DNA of 64,000 bases. It comes from Chara braunii. Lineage: Eukaryota; Streptophyta; Charophyceae; Charales; Characeae. Below, piece after piece: positions 43,070 through 52,828 of the stretch (position 1 is its first letter; every line of letters begins with the position of its first letter). The stretch spans positions 89,183 through 153,182 of the forward strand of contig BFEA01000944.1 in NCBI GenBank assembly GCA_003427395.1, read 5' to 3'. The position numbers were made by a program, and so were the translations under genes. Under the pieces are notes generated by a model. It searched no databases and had not been told where the DNA came from. It saw only the letters and a list, made by a program, of their open reading frames with translations.

Positions 43070-43190
43070 GTATAGCGAACATTACAAAATACAAACACAT
43101 TATAATCACTACTTTACCCTTTCCTAACCACACCAACAAACAACCTACGGGTTGCGCACTAGTGCCTTCATAGTAAGTCAATGCGAGGGT
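43070..43190. repeat. dispersed repeat, relative of the outer element's target
   Basis: Resembles 7533-7624 joined to 42132-42150, that is, the sequence on both sides of the outer element read without it. It therefore acts as a diverged empty site. Confidence 0.6.
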
Positions 43191-44480
43191 CCGAGAAAGG
43201 GGGTCGATCGGAACGCTTCCACTGGCACAATTGCGCGAGGACGAAACGCTGCGCGTCCAACATTGCACTGGGACCAAGCGCTACTCCAACATTGCGCTGG
43301 GACCAAGCGCTACTCATCCGGTGATGATAATTTACTCAGTCAGTGGCACTACTAACACGATAGTGTCACTATGAGTATGGTGTCTGAAACCGCTTTGCAT
43401 GGTCTAAGAACCATTTCCAGAAGGAGTGGAAAGGAGTTGATGGACCCATAGCGAGCAGATAGATAGTCCTCCATAGCTTAGTTTTGGACATCATCACTTC
43501 TTCATGAAGACTATCCCTCTCAGGTGATTAAGACTACCTTAGGATTATGTGTCACCGAAGTGCGTCTTGTCAATAAGAGTTTTTGTAGCAGTTGACACCC
43601 AATTGGTAGTTATTTTTCAATTTAATGGTAGAGGTACTAGGAGTAGAGATGGTAAGAGAAGTGCGATCCTCCTTGAAAGGATAATGAGAGAGTAAGAGAA
43701 TTCGTTAGATTATGTTATGAGGAGGGTGTTACCCCCCGTATATCGATCCTAGGGTGATGACCATACAAGGGCGATAAGTGCATTTCAAAGTTAACCTCCA
43801 TTGACGAAGGTTAATTGGCTGAAGGAGCTAACTGTTACTATTATCTTTAGGGAGGGCACAATGTTCTTAAAGGATGATATTGTTTTAGCTCACGAGGACG
43901 ATAAGGTACAATAAAGGAGTTTTAAATTCGTCGACTTCAGGAGGGGACAAGTTAAAATAGAGAGCCAAACATTCTTTCATACGCGGTGAAGAACTGTGCT
44001 ATCGCGCTCTGGATGGTGATAAAGGGTCACATTGAGTTGATACTTCGACCTTCCATATATAAGTTGGAATTCAAACCTTGACTTACAAGAGCACAACTCA
44101 ACAAACAATGAAGAAAGGAAGAACAAGGCACCTTATGGGTAATTGTGGTTTAAGTACCATTGGATGCGATGTTTTTCATAAAAGCATATGTGAAGGAGGT
44201 AACTTGCCCAATTATCAGGCATCGCCCAACCAGACAAGATCACATTAAGCATAATCTTGTTAATACAAAGTTTGATTTGGACCCTCAGACCAGACAAAAC
44301 ATGAAAGACAAGATATGAGTGGAAATGTGAGAGGGTCATAAACTCGAAGTGAAGTTGGGCTCATGGAAGACTCATCGTAATTTGGTCAACCTCAAGACTC
44401 CAGTCATGTTATGTTCCTATCATAGTTGTTTTTGTAACCAAATTGTGGTTGTTATCGTAAAATTTATGTCGTTACACTTG
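43191..44480. other. no gene recognised
   Basis: Ordinary-composition sequence with scattered short frames on both strands. No repeat ends or motifs stand out. Confidence 0.45.
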
Positions 44481-45300
44481 TTCCTTATTCTGGCTTTCCA
44501 CCTCGGGCGCCCGGGGTACCTCACCGTGCCCGGAATGACGCCCGGGGTGCCCGATCGGGCGACCCCCCCGAGCAGGCACCCGAGCGCCTATCGCACCGAG
44601 GCAGAAAAAGCCTCCCATTTTTTTTTTTTGCACTACCACCCTATTCCGAACGTGCCAACTTCCATTTTGGCGGTCGGCGCATTTTTTTTAGGGGTCCAGT
44701 ATGCCCTGTTTTGTAGGTTTTTTTTTTTCCTTGGATTTTGGCCGTCAATCTCCAGCGATCGACGGCGCGGACTGATCCAGAATACAAAATTTAGTCTCGA
44801 TCTTCTCCTTCGTTTCTTCTTCTTCTTCTTCTTTCTTTTGTTTTTTCTCTTTCTGTTTCTCTTCTTTTTCTTCTTCTTTTTCTTCGCCTCCCTCCACCTT
44901 CCTCTAATGTGGCGCTGCTCCTTTCCCGTGCCCCCTCCATCACCTCACCACCCTCCTTCCTCCCTTCTCCCTCCTCCCTCATTCCTCTGACGTGGCGCTC
45001 ATCCGTCCTCTTTTCCGCCTCTGACGTGCCGCTTCTCCCTTCTCCCTTTGCCTTCGCGCTCCTTCGTCCTCGCTCTGACGTGGCACTCCAGCACAAGTGG
45101 GACACAACAGCTGATGCATCCCCCACCCTGTAAATGGACAACCTATAATCTAGCCCCCTCCTGCACGCTCTCCCCCTCCCCCCAGCACACAAAATTCAAC
45201 ATGCATGAAAAAAAAAAAAGGTCGGATTTGGGCCCTACTCCCAAGGCGCAACAAGGTCCGATAACGAAAAAAAAAAAAAAAAAAACCTCGGTGTTTTTTT
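44481..45300. other. GC-rich and pyrimidine-rich non-coding stretch
   Basis: Begins with 'cgggcgcccggggtacc'-like words that recur at 45300-45480, then T-runs and a CT-rich middle in which 'cctctgacgtggcgct' appears in variants at about 44903, 44985, 45016 and 45072. The long frames follow from this base bias. Confidence 0.5.
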
Positions 45301-45484
45301 AGCGTGCCTGGGGTGCCCCGGGCATGGTCCCTACTCGGGCGGGGTGCACGGGGCGCATAGCGTGCCCGGGGTACCCCGGGCGTGGTCCCTACCCGGGCGG
45401 GGTGCACGGGGCGCATAGCGTGCCCGGGGTACCCCGGACGTGGTCCCTACCCGGGCGGGGTGCACGGGGCGCCCGGCCGGGCAC
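45301..45484. repeat. 58-bp GC-rich tandem repeat, three units
   Basis: Units contain 'gtggtccctacccgggcggg' and 'gtgcacggggcgcatagcgtg' with a constant 58-base period (starts near 45324, 45382, 45440). The flank at 44505-44560 has related words, so the two may bracket one element. Confidence 0.85.
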
Positions 45485-45540
45485 GCCCACCGGGCGCCCC
45501 CGGAAAGTTAGTCCTTATTGACAATATCATTATAAACAGT

Positions 45541-47095
45541 TATCTAGTATCAACGACTAAATCTTGCGTGATATTTTCCTTGAGTCCTTCAACTGACTCA
45601 AGTAATATAAGAGTTAGTAGCAAGTCTTGCGACTCAGGTCGTTGTGAAGCGCTTCCGCACTCACACTTGTGATGAAACCAAACCGTCTAAATAATATTTG
45701 TACCACGGTATTTGCTCGTGTTTCTACAAGGCGCACAAAGTGCAACCTTATTGTTCAGAAACAATGTTGCTAAATCGTGTTATTTTTTTTTAGGGTAACG
45801 GATATCTCAATTATTGAAGTTGAACTTCATCAGAATGTACATGTGACGTCGTGTCGCACGCTAAACTGCTAAGAGTTAATAAAGATATCCTCGACCAAGG
45901 ACGACAGACGCATGCAAACTTTAAAGATTAGTGCGTTAAAGTGCCTATGATCGAACCATATAGTTAAAATAAATGTAAGCCTAGACTGTGTAACAGAGAC
46001 AATTAAAAATGATTGTAAGTCATTCATTTATAACATGATATTATTTTTATCCTTAATAATTGCCTCAGAGAAGGTAAATTCCTTCTTGAGCATGTTCTGA
46101 TTCGTGTTTTAACCTCATTAATATGCACATATTCACATTGATACATTGATTCACCTTAGAATTGTTAGGATTAACAAAGACTTACCCTCAAGATGCAGTT
46201 TGGTGGTGATCAAGATTGAATCATTATTTTGAATGATGAAGTTGTTTTTATTAAAAAAATATCAAATATACGTTGAATTTGAAAATATACATGAGATGTG
46301 TCAAATTTGAAAGATATAAAAATCATGTGTTGTCTTGAAAAAAAAACGTCGCTCAATCTCCAATTACGGTTAGTCAAGGATTAATATATAAGATCCTTAA
46401 ATAAACTTATCTGCAATTATTAATGTCGTGAACGATATTTTTGCATCGATGTTGTTGTGGAAACCAACATTTTTAGAAGTTAGGTTTATTATATATGTGT
46501 TTTTTCATAGTACCATTGACGTGTGTCTGACCACCGAGCTCCGATCAAGTCATGACAGACATGAGTCCTATGTGGCAACCTGACAGTGATTGATTTATTT
46601 ATATATGTCTTTCTCTCTCACTTTATATATATAAATATATAAATATATATATATATATATATTGTCACATAACTATTGACTAAGAACGTAAGCACGTGAA
46701 GTAGAAGAAGAAATAAAATGACTAAAGAAAAGAAAAATGAAAGGACAGATAGACAAACCAAAATGACATAAAACAATATTCTCTCATTCTTTGTTGCACT
46801 ATATTATTATTTCTTTCACACTAAATCAAAGGATAAAAATAAAAAACAAAGATATATTGAAATCATTCAGTTTCTCGGTCTTCTTAACACCTCCTCCACT
46901 GTGCCTCTAACGTACAAGGCTCGCCACGTTCATGAAGTTGAGCGCGAGCTGCCCCCATCCCCGTATGCCATAACAACCCACTTGCACGCTATGGGACAGA
47001 GGCAGAGTGAAGAAAGAGGTATTAAACACAAGGAAGAGAGGAGCAAAAAAGAAAAACCAATAGGCAAAGGGAGAAAAAATAAAAATAAAAAATGT
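45541..47095. other. AT-rich sequence, no gene
   Basis: Mostly AT-rich with a TA microsatellite at about 46622-46665. A motif like that near the outer LTR start ('ggtatttgctcgtgtttcta') occurs at 45708. No supported coding sequence. Confidence 0.55.
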
Positions 47096-47410
47096 TGACA
47101 CAAACATCTTCTTTCTTTTACTGCATTCTTCTTTCTTTTACAGTTTTGCAGTTTTGGTGAAGAGTCTACCACGTTCGCTTTTCAGAGCACCTGCACTTCC
47201 TTCATTTTTCATCCTCATTTTCACCCTTCGGACTTTTTTTTTTAGGGTGTTAGGGTGCAGGGTACAAACAAAGTAAAATGACACAAACTTATGTTATTCT
47301 TTTACTGCATTTTTCACAGTTTTGCAGTTTTGGTGAAGGGTTTCATACCTTTGCACATTCTTGTACACTCTTTTTGGCGCACCTGAACATTTTTGTTAGG
47401 GGGTAAGGTA
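47096..47410. repeat. 183-bp tandem duplication
   Basis: 'tgacacaaac' at 47096 and 47279 opens two units that share 'cagttttgcagttttggtga' and a T-run followed by 'agggtgttagggtg'-like bases. The second unit is incomplete. Confidence 0.7.
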
Positions 47411-47437
47411 CGTCTAAGTAAGACCCTCATGACAGAT

Positions 47438-47960
47438 ACAACAGAAAAATTTTCCAAAATTAAATAATTATTCTATAGTAAAATTACATTCTAAATTTCA
47501 ATTTTTTATTCTATCTTAACAAATATCATTATAATTTTGAAAATTTCCGTCTTACTTGGAAACTTTCCTTCCAAGAATGGGGTATCCCTTCTTATTTGAA
47601 CTACATGCTAGAGATAGAATGAAAGTATGGATGAGTTCATGAAATATTTTAATTGTTCTGTCATTCTAAGTAAGGATTTTCAGTCATAAATATGTTAATC
47701 CAATCTAAATAAGAAAATATTTGTTGTAGTAGAATGAAAATTTAATTAAAACATTTCATAAATTCGTCCAGACTTTCGTTCCATCTTGAACAAATCGATG
47801 TAGTTGGAAGGAAAAACTTATATTTAGACGGGAACTTATCAAATAAAATTGAAAATTTTAGAATTGGACGAACATTGGAATGATAATGTATAAATATGAA
47901 CTTTTTTTTTTTAATGGATTTTTTTTTAACTTTCATTTCTCGTGGGAATTTTTCTGTTGT
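47438..47960. mobile_element. 523-bp foldback (MITE-like) element, copy 1
   Basis: Ends are inverted ('acaacagaaaaatt' left, 'aatttttctgttgt' right) and much of the interior is also self-complementary (for example 'catgaaatattttaattgtt' versus the complement of 47745-47770). A second copy in the same orientation and of the same length lies at 51653-52175. Flanks 47429-47437 and 47961-47969 agree at six of nine bases, which hints at a 9-bp duplication but is not proof. Confidence 0.75.
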
Positions 47961-48382
47961 AGGACAATTGCCATAAGGATGTGGGCGATGGTAGCAACGC
48001 TCCCGCTGATCTACAGGACGGAAACCATTCAGGTAAGCAACTTCGTCACAACAGGAGCCTGGGCGGCTAGCATTACCCATACCTCTGAAGCATGTACGAC
48101 AGAGGGCATGCCGGTTGCAGACCATGACGATTGTGAGGCGTTCACCATCACAGTTAAGTGCACATTCGTTATAGCGCCCGTAGGCACAGATGAGACAGAC
48201 TGCATCTGGATGTAGAGGATGTTCACAATCCGGATACAAATGGCATACATGCAGACAGCGGACCCGAAAACTTATACGGTTGTAGTGATGTCGACAAAGT
48301 CGATGCTTTCCACAACCAAGTGTAACTGTGTCAGTAATCTCACAAAGAAGGAGGTCACAAGGTGTTAGTGCAACATGTTAAA
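47742..48382 (-). pseudogene. Cys/His-rich RING-like zinc-finger region
   Basis: Minus-strand frame open from about 48382 to 47742. It contains two related clusters: 'CGKHRLCRHHY' and later C-x2-C … 'CNRHALCRTC', the second fitting the core of a RING finger (CLIC, then C-x2-H-x2-C-x2-C), followed by a Cys pair in 'PGSCCDEV'. RING domains act in ubiquitin ligases. It follows the Josephin-like region directly, in a shifted frame, and its 3' end runs into the foldback element at 47960, which supplies the last 70 or so codons. Probably the C-terminal part of one protein. There is no ATG at a convincing place. Confidence 0.5.
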
Positions 48383-49211
48383 GACTAAAGCAGACATGGT
48401 GACAGACATGGAGGTAGGCACGGAGACAGACACAAAAATGGGCATGGAGACAGATGTGGAGGGAGGCACAAAGACAGGTGCAGAGGCGGGGACGAAAATA
48501 CACGTGGTACCCATAGAGTCAATAATATGGAAAGAGACAGACACATGAATAGGCACAGAGACGAGTATGGAGGCAGGCACAGAGATAGGCGTAGAGGCGG
48601 GCATGGAAGTACATGAGGTACCCATTGGGTCAAAGACCTGGAACAGTTGCAGGTTAAGGTAATTACGCACAAGATCACAGATGGCAGTAATAGTTTGCAC
48701 CATATCACCGCCATTCCATAATTCCCAAGAACCAGAGGCACGAACAAAAGCGGTGTAGTGGCCAGGAGCATGTAGAATATAGGCACAAACGGACAAACAT
48801 TGGTCCGGGTCGCTACTCGAAGGGGCACGCTGCATATCAAGTCGGCGCCTTATCAAAAAAGTCTCCAAAACAGAGACATTGAATCCTATCCTGTGGGGGA
48901 TGCAGAGTCCGGTTATGGCCATATAACTCACGTTTCTGAGCATCAAGATCGGAAGCAATGGCCAAGGAATCGGAGTGAGTATATGGTTCCCGACGATAGG
49001 TTTGTAGGCATATGTTAGCAGCAGCGAAGCTACACAAATTCGGTGGAGGCCGGTGAGGCAGATTCTGTACAGAATCTCCTACAGTCTCCTTGCCAAGTTC
49101 ATCCTCAAATGGTCCCTCGCCATCATCTCTCTTGTTTTGTGTTTGCCACGTTGCAGAAAGGTCTGCAGTCGAAGAGCGTTGCAGGAGTGGTAAGGATTCT
49201 TGGGGCGGCAA
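48365..49211 (-). pseudogene. Josephin-type deubiquitinase-like domain, frameshifted
   Basis: Two overlapping minus-strand frames make up the domain. The first (49211-48837) has 'NLCSFAAANICLQTY' with the candidate catalytic Cys (residue 60) and 'SLAIASDLDAQKREL', matching the start of Josephin domains such as that of ataxin-3. The second (48958-48365) has 'GFNVSVLETFL' and 'GHYTAFVRASGSWELWN'; the His and Asn are 15 residues apart, as in the ataxin-3 His119/Asn134 pair. The Gln that forms the oxyanion hole five residues before Cys is replaced by Pro. The frames join near 48905-48935 by a frameshift. A Val/Pro/Ser/Met repeat tail follows. Inferred role: ubiquitin-chain cleavage, now broken. 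Confidence 0.55.
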
Positions 49212-50119
49212 AAGAAGGGGACGGGATGTTGGGGAGGGTCGTGGTGGGGAGAATGAACGGGTTCTTCTTCGTCCAAGAGGAAAGAGGAGTAAGCTGAGGT
49301 TGGGAAGTAGGTCGAAGTCGGCGTCTAGGACGATGAAGTAGGCTTTCTGCAGGGGCAGAACATGATGACGGAGTCTGCGTGGACGAAGTGGTTTGTGGAT
49401 TAGGAAGAGGGGTAACAGATGGAGACAAAACCAGGGGAGGTAGGAGTGGTGAAGACAGGGGTGGTAGAGTAGTCGGAATGTGGGTAATAGACGACGATAA
49501 AACCAGGGGAAATAAAGGCTGTGAAGACGGGGAGGATGAAGTCAGGGGTGGTGAAGTGGATGAAGTAGAGACAGGGGGGACAGTCGTAGGTGAGACCCGA
49601 AGAGAGGACTCCGCAAGTGGTAATGCAGGCATGGCCACGGATGCCATGGAGGAACGCACCGAGACCATAGGCGCGCAACAACTGCGGTTGTCACAGATGC
49701 CATGGAGGAACACACCGAGACCAAAGGCGAACCGAGACCAAAGGCGACACAACAACTGCGGTGGCCACGGATGCCATGGAGGAACACACCGAGACCAAGG
49801 GCGACACAACAACTGCGGGTCGAGTTGCTCCCGCGGAATCAATCGTAGGAGCAACCAAGGCCGATGAGGAAGAGACTGCGAACCGAAAAGGGGCAGTCAG
49901 GGTCACGAACGACATGGTAGGGGTTACTAAGACTGTTGAGGGCGCAGGTGCGGCAAACGTAGGTAATGAAAAAGAGGTTGTGATAGGTGTGACGAACGCC
50001 GATAATGAAAAAGGGGCTGCAACAGGCGCAGTCCGAGGATAGTGTGTGGATACCCGAGAAAACGGGTGATGAATAAACCATCGAAGCATGCTGCGGAACC
50101 AGCTGGAGAGGCGGGTCAC
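49212..50119 (-). other. Pro/Ser/Thr/Val-rich linker region with short repeats
   Basis: Minus-strand frames are long but low-complexity. Plus-strand units beginning 'atgccatggaggaac' recur at 49641, 49697 and 49771. It lies between the RT and Josephin-like regions and may be a linker or a decayed coding stretch; no domain recognised. Confidence 0.4.
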
Positions 50120-51600
50120 GTGCGGAGGGTACCTATGTTGACGTTTACAAATATAGGAAGTTCATCCTTTCGCAAGCGTTGTTGGAGAGTGCCCGCAAAA
50201 AGACATGCAGCGTGTGAGCATCGCTGCTGCAGTTTTGAAATCATACTAGTTGTTGCAAACATACTCGGACCTAATAAGTTGACGTGTACACACTAGCCGA
50301 CTGATGTGCAGGGACGTTAGACGTAGCACTAGGATAACGAATAACAGGGAAATTTTATTCAAATGCCTTGTCAAAGACACTCATAGTAGGCAGGGAACCG
50401 TCAGGGCGGACTTGGAGGCATGCACCCAAGAATGTGCAAGAGCCATCAGGTGTTGTGGTCTCCTTCCATTCGAGGCCATAGTGCTCTGACGGTGGTGACA
50501 GATGTCCCCATGAGAGAATATCATCGATCAAGCGGTATGTGAACGCATACTGTTGAGCTGCGTGAAGATCACACCGCTGGAGTTCATTAGCAAATCGAGC
50601 CTCATCCCAATACAACGTCAAATTAGCTATCGTCGGACCAGAATTACTCCCGATTGGGACGTCAATCAGCTGATGTCGCAAGGTGTTGTCCGATGCATAA
50701 AGATACGTGTTTGTGACAATGAAATGGAGGTGTTCAAGAATTTGGGAACGATCAAGGTGTTTGGTTCGGTATCAACTGTCCACTTCCCTTGACGGGGCCC
50801 TTTAACAATCATGTTAAGGGTAGGAGGATATGTGCGCCCCTGTGTGTGCTGTTGTAAGGCATATGTATAAGCTTCCTCAACCGCTTTTGATACATTATGA
50901 CAAATACGGTCATGAGGAAGATTGGTATACATAGTTGTGAAATCAATAGTGCGAAGAGCATGGTCACGAAGAGAAGAGGAATTATGTTTGAGATCAAGCA
51001 TTACCTCCTCAGCGCTTTGCACGATCCAACACCGTCTCACACCGCTTTGCTGATACAACATATTATCTTTCTTACGGAGAGTTTAATGACTCTTTGTAGT
51101 GCAACACTGAGGCGGGTAGAAGCGACGGTAGTATTGACCAATGGTTTGTGGGGAGGTCAATGATGGACTGCATGAACAAATGGCGAAGTTGATCGAGATC
51201 GTTGCAGCAGGGAGAGATTATTCCGCTCTGTGACACCCATAATACTGCGAAGCCCAGTGTGCGATTTGTGCGCTTTAAGTGCATAGTACAGATATGGCAG
51301 TGTGTCTTTGTGTGTATATCCCCACCGTGACCGATGATTCCAGAGCGTGTAATGTTCCTGAATATCTGCGGCATACTCAAGAGGCACATCATACGTAGGG
51401 TTGTCCAAATGAGCAGATAGATGAGACAAGTACCAATTTTTACAACAGATTGTCAAGTTATGCGAGGTCTTCGACAGGAATCATAGCAAAATGTTGTTGA
51501 CGATGTCTCAAAGCCATGTGCACTGAGTGAAGGGAGTGCGGTTGTCGTGTGGTAGTGTGGGGGGATGAGATGTTGCTTTGGGAACATATGAGAACGGCTA
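50100..51600 (-). pseudogene. Penelope-like reverse transcriptase, degraded
   Basis: Minus-strand pieces in several frames give RT landmarks in the correct order: fingers 'TLPYLYYALKAHKSHTGLRS' (51157-51456), palm 'LRTIDFTTMYTNLPH' with the first Asp (50666-51061), 'IGSNSGPTIANLTLYWDEA' and 'YRLIDDILSW' with the Asp pair, then 'LEWKETTTPDGSCTFLGA' and 'VFDKAFE' (50355-50681), and beyond a TAA 'NFPVIRYPSATSNVPAHQ'. This pattern is that of Penelope-like or related eukaryotic RTs, not Ty3/gypsy. I find no GIY-YIG endonuclease on either side. The N-terminus is cut off by the hAT-type element at 51618. Confidence 0.75.
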
Positions 51601-51617
51601 AGCGCCACTTCTGTATA

Positions 51618-52793
51618 TTGGGTAACCGACGTTCGGAACGGGCCGAACGAGAACAACAGAAAAACTTCCTAGAATTAAATAATCATTCTATAGTAAAATT
51701 ACATTTTAAATTTCAAATTTTTATTCCATCTTAAAAAATGTCATTCCAATTTTAAAATTTTCCGTCTTAGTTGAAAACTTTCATTCCAAGAATGGGGTAT
51801 CCTTGCTTATTTGAACTGCATGCTAGAGATGGAATGAAAGTGTGGATGGGTTTATGAAATGTTTTAATTGGACTGACATTCTATGTAAGGATTTTCATTC
51901 ATAAATAGGTTAACCCATTTAAATTAGAAGATATTTGTTGTAGTAAAATAATAGTTTAATGAAGACATTTCATAAACTCGTCCAGCCTTTCATTCCATCT
52001 TGAACAAATAGATGTAGTTGGAAGGAAAAATCCATATTCAAACGGGAACTTATCAAATAAAAATGAAAATTTTAGAATTAGACGAATATTGGAATGATAA
52101 TTTATAAGTATGAAGGATTAATTTTTTTATGGAATGTTTTTTCAACTTTCAGTTATCGTGGGAATTTTTCTCTTGAAAAAAAAAAACCATATAAAAAATA
52201 TATTATGAAGAAAAATAAAATAAACAATATTTGCATGAGCATAACATCGAAATTTCTTACAAAATTTGAAAGAAAACTGGAATACAAAAAATAAAACTAA
52301 TAAAAAAAAAAAAAAGAATAAAAATTTGTGAGTGAGCGAGTACGTTTTCGATACCGCCATCTTTGACGATTTTTTTTATTTTTATTTTTTACATAGCAAA
52401 ATGACCTAAAAATTTTAAAATATGTACTTCACATAATACAAAATCATTATTTTTTTTTCAAAAAATAATAAATTTGTCTAGGCCCCGCAATAAAGTGAAA
52501 ACAAAAAGTAAAAAGTGAAAAAAAAAAAAATAGTGAGTGGACAAAAACTTTTTGACACCGCCATCTTTGACGATTTTTAGTATTTTTTTGGCTAAGCAAA
52601 ATAACCTCAAAATTTATAGGCAGCTACCTCACATCATAGAAAACTCACAAAAAGCTTTTAAAAAAAAAACATATTTTTAGGCCCCCGAAATAATTTTTTT
52701 ATGGGGGCCGAATGCCGTCAGGTTCGGACCCCGAACGCTCGTACATATGAAGGTCGGTCCAGGGACCTCCGTATGTACGGGCTGGTTACCCTG
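51618..52793. mobile_element. second hAT-type element (1.18 kb)
   Basis: Terminal 'gggtaacc' at 51620 and 'ggttaccctg' ending at 52793, flanked by 'tctgtata' (51610-51617) and 'tatgtata' (52794-52801), seven of eight bases equal. The right half is an inverted relative of 6346-7065 ('accgccatctttgacgattt' occurs twice, at about 52353 and 52557). A foldback element is nested in its left half, and a palindromic insert 'gtacatatgaaggtc' … 'gtatgtac' sits near the right end. Confidence 0.75.
51653..52175. mobile_element. 523-bp foldback element, copy 2
   Basis: Same length, orientation and ends as 47438-47960, with roughly one difference every ten bases. It is inserted inside the hAT-type element, so it moved after that element had settled. 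No clear target duplication. Confidence 0.7.

Positions 52794-52794
<1 letters not shown>

Positions 52795-52826
<32 letters not shown>
52795..52826. repeat. (TA)n microsatellite
   Basis: About 14 TA dinucleotides directly at the right edge of the hAT-type element, a common landing context. Confidence 0.9.

Positions 52827-52828
<2 letters not shown>

Noticed and set aside
44349-44990. 213-codon frame
   Set aside because: Runs through T-rich and CT-rich sequence and yields Phe/Pro/Ser low complexity without domain features.
47220-47275. Telomere-like 'ttagggtgttagggtg'
   Set aside because: Two degenerate units only, within a tandem duplication; not an interstitial telomere.
48893-48935. A 41-base intron (GTGAGT…CCCCCACAG on the minus strand) in the Josephin-like region
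   Set aside because: Removing it leads straight into a stop codon and does not join the two frames.
47438-52175. The 523-bp repeats as LTRs of an LTR retrotransposon
   Set aside because: They have inverted, self-complementary ends and one is nested inside a hAT-type element; no primer site or polypurine tract accompanies them.
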